Assembly (NCBI GenBank): GCA_964528675.1
Contig: CAZGTU010000002.1
Coordinates: 62,001 to 126,000 of the forward strand
Direction of reading: 5' to 3'
Origin: CAYRTD01 sp964528675
Lineage (GTDB): Bacteria; Bacteroidota; Bacteroidia; Bacteroidales; GCA-2748055
DNA length: 64,000 nucleotides
Under the pieces are notes generated by a model. It worked only from the letters and a program-made list of their open reading frames with translations, was not told where the DNA came from and did not search any database. The position numbers and the translations under genes were made by a program. Numbering within the stretch: the stretch's first letter is position 1; each line of letters opens with the position of its first letter. Shown one piece after another: positions 60,401-64,000 of the stretch.

Positions 60401-60787
60401 CATACCTATATTGGCCGGTTTTATTACACTTTGGCGATAAAAAATTTCATATCCGTTCGTTTTATCGGTGGCATAAAATAATTTTCCGCCAAGCTCAGGA
60501 AGGACGCATAATTTAATATATTCATTTTCAAGGAATAATCCTTTATAACTTACTTCCTTTTTTTCACTTGAAAGGTTGTTGATCAGCGGGAGAGGATATA
60601 TTTCAGCACTTGCCCCCTGATAGGAATTTTTCAGAAAGAACATGGGATTCTTATCCGGGGTGTGGATAGGATAGGAGGGAAGTACAATTTCTTCCTCCCA
60701 TATTCTTACTTCACCATTATCCTGGCTGAAAACTGAACTTGAATTTAACAGTATGACTGTTACCAATAAAATAAATATATTTTTCAT
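57437..60787 (-). CDS. DUF5107 protein with long TPR array
   Basis: The start is placed at ATG 60787, giving 1116 residues with a signal peptide (VILLNSSSVFSQ); the longer open frame would overlap the upstream gene. Residues up to ~430 are a DUF5107 domain (ELGGKLFYATDKTNGYEIFY, GGIEWCVFHHH, LWQWGPGPAG), a galactose-mutarotase-like beta fold. The rest is a long series of tetratricopeptide repeats (for example AIAHRNLGWGYNHTYDNKL, LKLNPEDARYYYELDKLYEEN-type units), a protein-protein interaction surface. Such proteins recur in Bacteroidota glycan loci, but I know no established function. The fold suggests carbohydrate binding or hydrolysis. It is 19 bases from the upstream nucleoside-hydrolase-fold gene and so probably co-transcribed. 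Confidence 0.82.
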   Translation of the reverse strand: MKNIFILLVTVILLNSSSVFSQDNGEVRIWEEEIVLPSYPIHTPDKNPMFFLKNSYQGASAEIYPLPLINNLSSEKKEVSYKGLFLENEYIKLCVLPELGGKLFYATDKTNGYEIFYRQSVIKPANIGMTGAWISGGIEWCVFHHHRASTYMPMDYRLVENPDGSKTIWIGEIEPRHRMKWAIGISLSPGRSYIHTDLRMFNRTENPNSILYWANVATHASEEYQVFFPPSVKFGTYHAKNSFSHWPITREVYDEKDYYKNNIDASWWKNHPTPISFFAHNLQDDFLAGYDHGKEAGTIHVADHNVVNGAKLWQWGPGPAGANWDTIVLTDEDGPYIELMSGGFSDNQPDYSWIMPYETKQVIQYWYPLREIKGVKAANPNASANLLPPINNKVFIGLNTSKAYENAVVELQKNGEVIYTEKIKLSPSLPYSEEVIVPEGTDYYDLKLLVKETSGNELIQYKPEKKDENSELPETVKRPPAPSEINTNEELYLTGLRIKQFHNARIDAMDYFQEALKRDPLDVRCNVQVGLDQKLKGNYEKASHYFRNAVKRLTKDYTRPRDCEALYHLGVVLKILEKYDAAYDTLYRASWDQDFHAAAHYQMAEISTTNNDPEKALFHIKQSMSANTLNIKAMGLRTTVLRHMGDMNNASVSAEDLLNKDPLNYWAHFEMYSIADETGSANKEKLKEKLVSLLRDFPDSYLELATSYMNSGLYKDAEGLLHLALQSEDDFLRNYPMIHYYLGYLKEKAGNLKEASETYTHAASLSTDYCFPFRLESIPILESAINQNKDDYKAYYYQGNIMFDDRPEKAIEKWEKAVQINPDFAIAHRNLGWGYNHTYDNKLRAIREYEAAIKLNPEDARYYYELDKLYEENNADPEKRLEMLTKNHEHLSQREDALIREIMVLVLNRHYDKAINYLNENFFHIQEGSRGLHDVHVDAHLLRGLSYLEDGQYQKALDDFFMADKYPANHQIGRDPDYVRNAQIYYYTGLAYEKLGENDRAEVFYNKTVSQDIENSVYLYYQALAYEKLDESKNADELYNALISTGEDYIQDLDEVDFFAKFGSGESIRERQATGHYMIGLGKSGKGSRKEAVSHFEKTTELDKSRLWAEVHMENM

Positions 60788-60806
60788 AATTGCATCATAA
60801 AAAAAT

Positions 60807-61808
60807 TTACATTCCTGTATTTCCGTATTTCTTTTGTAGACGATCATAGAACATTGCAAAGGTTTTATCCCTGTCCACATGATAACATCGTAATGCTTTT
60901 CCGTTTGTTTTATAAAAATTATAGTCCATGTAAAAATTCACTGTCGGACAATCTATTACTTCCCATTTTCCCAGATTTGGATCTATTAAAACAGCAATAT
61001 CTCCCATATCATAATATCCTTTTGTAGGACTTTGATACCACCAATATCTCAGGCGGTAGTTATAAAGGAATTCACCCAATTCGCCATAAGGTTTAACATA
61101 TTTCTCAGATTCTTGAACAGATCCTGCATGCAATTGAGAGCCGGTATCAAAAATGACCAATGGAAAAGGTGCATGGAACATCATACGTGAGGCATGAATA
61201 TCACCTTTTACATTATAATTTACGGCTTTGTATGGCCATGTTTTTTCAGTGTGTGTATGCCAGAACATGACCACGCGATCTTTTATAGCAGGTTCTTTCA
61301 GATAAGCTGAAGCGAGATCGGTGGGACATCCCAGGCCCACCACCCATAATGGGTCTTCTGGAGTACTAGCCATAGCTTGTTCAATGATAAAATCTACTCC
61401 TTCCGATGGACTCGGTTCAAATTCATATCGCATAGGGTGCCCTCCCTTGTATACAGGATATTTGTCCTTCATTCCTGCTTTTTCAAGTATGGTATCTATA
61501 AGCTTAACAGACTTATCGATGCTTTCAGGGCCAAATCCGGTGTATGTTTTAGCATAATTACTTCCGATAAAACCCAATATATCGAATTTTTCCGGGAAAA
61601 GTAAAGCAAGAGAAATTGCCCATATATCATCTATTTCAGTAGCGGCATCACTGACAATTATAACACGTATACGTTCATCTTTAGCAGGAATCTCTGGAAT
61701 TATTTTCTTTTGGCCAAAATATTTGGAGCTTTGACTGTTTAAGGGAAATATAACAGACAATCCAAAAAGCACAAGAGTAATTCTCTGGATATTTAATTGT
61801 ATTTGCAT
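60807..61808 (-). CDS. Exported nucleoside-hydrolase-fold protein (tandem copy B)
   Basis: 333 residues with a signal peptide (VIFPLNSQSS). The N-terminal motif is VSDAATEIDDIWAISLAL. It keeps the Asp residues expected to bind calcium (D54, D60, D61) with the same spacing as the gene at 55592, but the glycines and fourth Asp of the usual D-x-x-x-D-x-DD loop are changed to A-T-E. It is very similar to the gene just upstream (61898-62893), with whole stretches identical, such as the WEVIDCPTVNFYMDYNFYK segment. The changed loop and the secretion signal argue for a substrate other than ordinary nucleosides. The closest annotation group is nucleoside hydrolase-like. Confidence 0.78.
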   Translation of the reverse strand: MQIQLNIQRITLVLFGLSVIFPLNSQSSKYFGQKKIIPEIPAKDERIRVIIVSDAATEIDDIWAISLALLFPEKFDILGFIGSNYAKTYTGFGPESIDKSVKLIDTILEKAGMKDKYPVYKGGHPMRYEFEPSPSEGVDFIIEQAMASTPEDPLWVVGLGCPTDLASAYLKEPAIKDRVVMFWHTHTEKTWPYKAVNYNVKGDIHASRMMFHAPFPLVIFDTGSQLHAGSVQESEKYVKPYGELGEFLYNYRLRYWWYQSPTKGYYDMGDIAVLIDPNLGKWEVIDCPTVNFYMDYNFYKTNGKALRCYHVDRDKTFAMFYDRLQKKYGNTGM

Positions 61809-61897
61809 TTGTTTATATCTTATAACTTAATACAGAGGAAGCAATAAAATCAGAATAAGTTAATTTTTTATGTAGAATCATTTTATATTAAATTATG

Positions 61898-62893
61898 CTA
61901 TTCTTTATAAGTTTCCTTTAGTCGATCATAAAACATTTCAAAAGTTTTATCCCTGTCGATTTGATAACATCTCAATGCTTTTCCGTTTGTTTTATAGAAG
62001 TTATAATCCATATAAAAGTTTACTGTGGGACAATCTATTACTTCCCATTTCCCCAGATCCGGATCGATCAAAACAGCAATATCTCCCACATCATAATATC
62101 CTTTTGTGGGGCTTTTATACCAGGATGATTTCAATCTATAGTTGTAAAGGAATTCACCCAGATCGCCGTAGGGTTTAATATGTTTCTCAGACTCTTCAAG
62201 AGGTCCCGCATACAGATGAGAGCCGGTATCAAAAATTACCAATGGGAAAGGTGCATGAAACATCATGCGTGAGGCATGAATATCGCCTTTCACATTATAA
62301 TTCGCGGCTTTATAAGGCCAGGTTTCCTCTGTACGTGCATGCCAGAACATGACTACCCGGTCCTGTATGGTGGGTTCTTTCAGATAGGCTGAAGCTAAAT
62401 CGGTAGGACTGCCTAACCCAACAACCCATAAAGGATCTTCGGCTGTACTGGCCATGGCTTGTTCAATGATGAAATCCACTCCTTCCGATGGACTGGGTTC
62501 AAATTCATATTGCATAGGATGACTACCTTTGTACACCGGATATTTTCCTTTCAATCCTGCTTTTTCAAGGATGGTATGGATTCCCTCAACCGATTTTTCA
62601 ATACCTTTCGGACCTATATTTACATGAGTATGATCATAATTACTTCCCACAAAACCAAGGATGTTAAATCTGTCCGGGAAAAGTACAGCAAGGGAAACCG
62701 CCCATATATCATCTATTTCATTGGTTGCATCACTGACAAAAATAACCCGGATCCTTTTATCCTTATCAGGAATTTCAGGAACGATTTTCTTTTCACCAAA
62801 ATATTTTGATTTTTGACTTTGCACCGGAAGGACTGATAATATTAAGCTAAAAAGTATAAATATCCCTGTCCGAAAGTTGAAAATTGATTGCAT
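61898..62893 (-). CDS. Exported nucleoside-hydrolase-fold protein (tandem copy A)
   Basis: 331 residues with a signal peptide (SVLPVQSQKS). It carries the motif VSDATNEIDDIWAVSLAV, with D55, D61 and D62 as probable calcium ligands. It aligns almost without gaps with the downstream copy and clearly arose by tandem duplication. Differences are scattered and conservative (for example SSWYKSPTKGYYDVGD against YWWYQSPTKGYYDMGD), so both copies appear to be under selection. It lies 88 bases after the GH16 gene and 89 before its twin. The substrate is unknown; cleavage of a furanoside or N-glycoside in the glycan is conceivable. Confidence 0.78.
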   Translation of the reverse strand: MQSIFNFRTGIFILFSLILSVLPVQSQKSKYFGEKKIVPEIPDKDKRIRVIFVSDATNEIDDIWAVSLAVLFPDRFNILGFVGSNYDHTHVNIGPKGIEKSVEGIHTILEKAGLKGKYPVYKGSHPMQYEFEPSPSEGVDFIIEQAMASTAEDPLWVVGLGSPTDLASAYLKEPTIQDRVVMFWHARTEETWPYKAANYNVKGDIHASRMMFHAPFPLVIFDTGSHLYAGPLEESEKHIKPYGDLGEFLYNYRLKSSWYKSPTKGYYDVGDIAVLIDPDLGKWEVIDCPTVNFYMDYNFYKTNGKALRCYQIDRDKTFEMFYDRLKETYKE

Positions 62894-62981
62894 ATTTCTA
62901 TTTTCTAGATAATTAGCTTAAATAATTTTTGGCAGGAATTCCCTAATCCTTAGTGCCGGTTTACCGGTAGAAATAATGGAA

Positions 62982-64000
62982 CTACTTACTATAGACTTTA
63001 ATATAGTCTACATACATATAACTTGGATCAGGAGTTTTATCTGTTGGCCATCCTGGTCCGAGTGCAAGATTTACAATAGGATAAAGAGGAACCTTTACTC
63101 CTTCAGGGGTTGGTATACGGTCCTTTTCCACCCCATCGAAGTAATGTATAATATAATCTTCGTCTATCATTACACCATAAGTATGGTAATCCTCTTCTAC
63201 ACCAAAAACTTTAATCCTTTTCCCTTCATGTTTGGATTCTGCGCCACCCCTTCCCCAGAGATGAAGGACATAGCTGTAGCGATTAGGCCAGTGCCCGTAA
63301 TGCTCCACGATATCAACTTCAGGATTGATAATTGGTTCTGTGGCTTTTGTGAGGTTCTTTTTACCCATTAGCCAGAAAGCAGGCCAAGTACCGGGTCCTT
63401 CGGGAAATTTGGCCCTGCATTCAAAATATCCAAATTTCTGGCTGAATCCGTTGCCTTCCGGATCGACAGCAGATAACAATCCACTTTGCCATTCACCGTT
63501 TACTTTTTTCACTTCAATTCTTAAAATTCCATCTTCAACTGTAAATGGAAATCCGTCCTGAGGATCCATAAAGACAGCATCTCCAAAATCACCGTTCCAG
63601 GGGGTATGAGCGATCCAGGTAGTTCCTCCCTCACCGGCAGGGCCCCAGGCAGAGACACTCAGCTCATCGAAATCCTCATTAAAGGTAAGATGATAGTCGC
63701 TGAGGTCAAGCGTAATCTTTCCCGGGCTCGGCACAGGGGCATTATTGTCAAGTTCTAGTATTCCTATCCTGTATAACAATGTATCAGTTTCAGACTTAAC
63801 ATCAGTTCCTCTTTTCAATTTCTTCATCTGACCATTGCTACGATCATATATACCGGCAAGTATTGTGTACTTGCCTTCAGGAAGGACGGCATTATATGTT
63901 TTATCATTTTTTATTTCCCAGACCGGAAGATTAACGGTTCTTTTATATGCAACCTTTCCATTTTCTTTTATACCTTCTGGAATATTATGATTATCCGAGA
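62982..64000 (-). CDS. GH16 endo-glycanase without T9SS tail (5' partial)
   Basis: The reading frame continues without a stop to the window edge, so the gene starts outside; the Met at 63827 is internal. The readable part begins with the same beta-domain as the GH16 at 8873 (VNLPVWEIKND, LPEGKYTILAGIYD), followed by the GH16 domain with catalytic PEVDIVEHYG (E-x-D-x-x-E), GYFECRAKFPEGPGTWPAFWL and DPSYMYVDYIKVY. It then ends, without carboxypeptidase-like repeats or a sorting domain, so it is likely to be periplasmic or a lipoprotein. It probably works on oligosaccharides released by the surface GH16. It is the first visible gene of the minus-strand unit. Confidence 0.9.
   Translation of the reverse strand, partial: SDNHNIPEGIKENGKVAYKRTVNLPVWEIKNDKTYNAVLPEGKYTILAGIYDRSNGQMKKLKRGTDVKSETDTLLYRIGILELDNNAPVPSPGKITLDLSDYHLTFNEDFDELSVSAWGPAGEGGTTWIAHTPWNGDFGDAVFMDPQDGFPFTVEDGILRIEVKKVNGEWQSGLLSAVDPEGNGFSQKFGYFECRAKFPEGPGTWPAFWLMGKKNLTKATEPIINPEVDIVEHYGHWPNRYSYVLHLWGRGGAESKHEGKRIKVFGVEEDYHTYGVMIDEDYIIHYFDGVEKDRIPTPEGVKVPLYPIVNLALGPGWPTDKTPDPSYMYVDYIKVYSK

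Noticed and set aside
60788..60880. N-terminal extension of the DUF5107/TPR protein from 60880
   Set aside because: It would overlap the upstream gene and bury the signal peptide; the ATG at 60787 gives a standard signal.
63825..63827. Met at 63827 as the start of the right-edge GH16
   Set aside because: The frame continues to the window end and the extra residues match the N-terminal domain of the GH16 at 8873.
1..64000. tRNA, rRNA, integrase or transposase genes that would mark a genomic island
   Set aside because: None was seen by reading; the only repeat-type signals are the short intergenic ones listed.

Overview
This window is a carbohydrate-utilisation region from a member of the Bacteroidota. 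The evidence is two SusC/SusD pairs, many lipoprotein signal peptides, type IX secretion (T9SS) C-terminal sorting domains, AT-rich intergenic DNA and the general style of the genes. T9SS sorting tails together with many glycan enzymes fit an environmental or marine lineage (Marinilabiliales/Prolixibacteraceae-like or similar) better than a gut Bacteroides, but the sequence does not fix the taxon.

Plus strand, 1-49799. The window opens inside a large secreted modular protein with a T9SS tail, closed by a clear intrinsic terminator. A new unit starts at 2833: an M23-like/PKD/golvesin-domain protein, an exported FAD-dependent oxidoreductase, a GH92 mannosidase-like lipoprotein, a GH16 enzyme and two very long clan GH-A glycosidases with shared C-terminal modules. 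A third, single-domain GH-A paralogue follows, then an exported Gfo/Idh/MocA dehydrogenase and a DUF1080 protein (a likely 3-keto-sugar pair), a fourth GH-A paralogue and a GH2 enzyme. From the GH16 gene to the third GH-A gene the reading frames abut or overlap by a few bases. After a small repeat-bearing gap at 25205-25387 come three right-handed beta-helix proteins, a GH29-like protein, a GH110-like beta-helix protein and a PIG-L-type deacetylase. Then comes the uptake module: fasciclin lipoprotein, SusC, SusD, two more fasciclin lipoproteins, a second SusC and a second SusD. An ECF sigma factor follows with no anti-sigma gene beside it.

Minus strand, 64000-50478, convergent with the first unit. 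In transcription order it holds a second GH16 (cut by the window edge), two near-duplicate nucleoside-hydrolase-fold proteins, a DUF5107/TPR protein, a truncated Tat-type FAD oxidoreductase, a third nucleoside-hydrolase-fold lipoprotein, a GH2 beta-galactosidase-like lipoprotein and a sulfatase with a PA14-like domain.

Taken together the locus looks like a polysaccharide utilisation locus for a complex, probably sulfated and acylated heteroglycan. Secreted GH16 and GH-A enzymes would cut the backbone, SusCD with fasciclin proteins would capture and import fragments, and GH2, GH92, GH29-like, sulfatase, deacetylase and oxidoreductase/keto-sugar enzymes would trim side groups. The substrate is not determined. 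The points most worth a second look are the fasciclin/SusCD module, the GH-A expansion with its shared tails, the GH110-like protein lacking the expected catalytic aspartates, the GH29-like protein lacking the usual His-His motif, and the three exported nucleoside-hydrolase-fold proteins.
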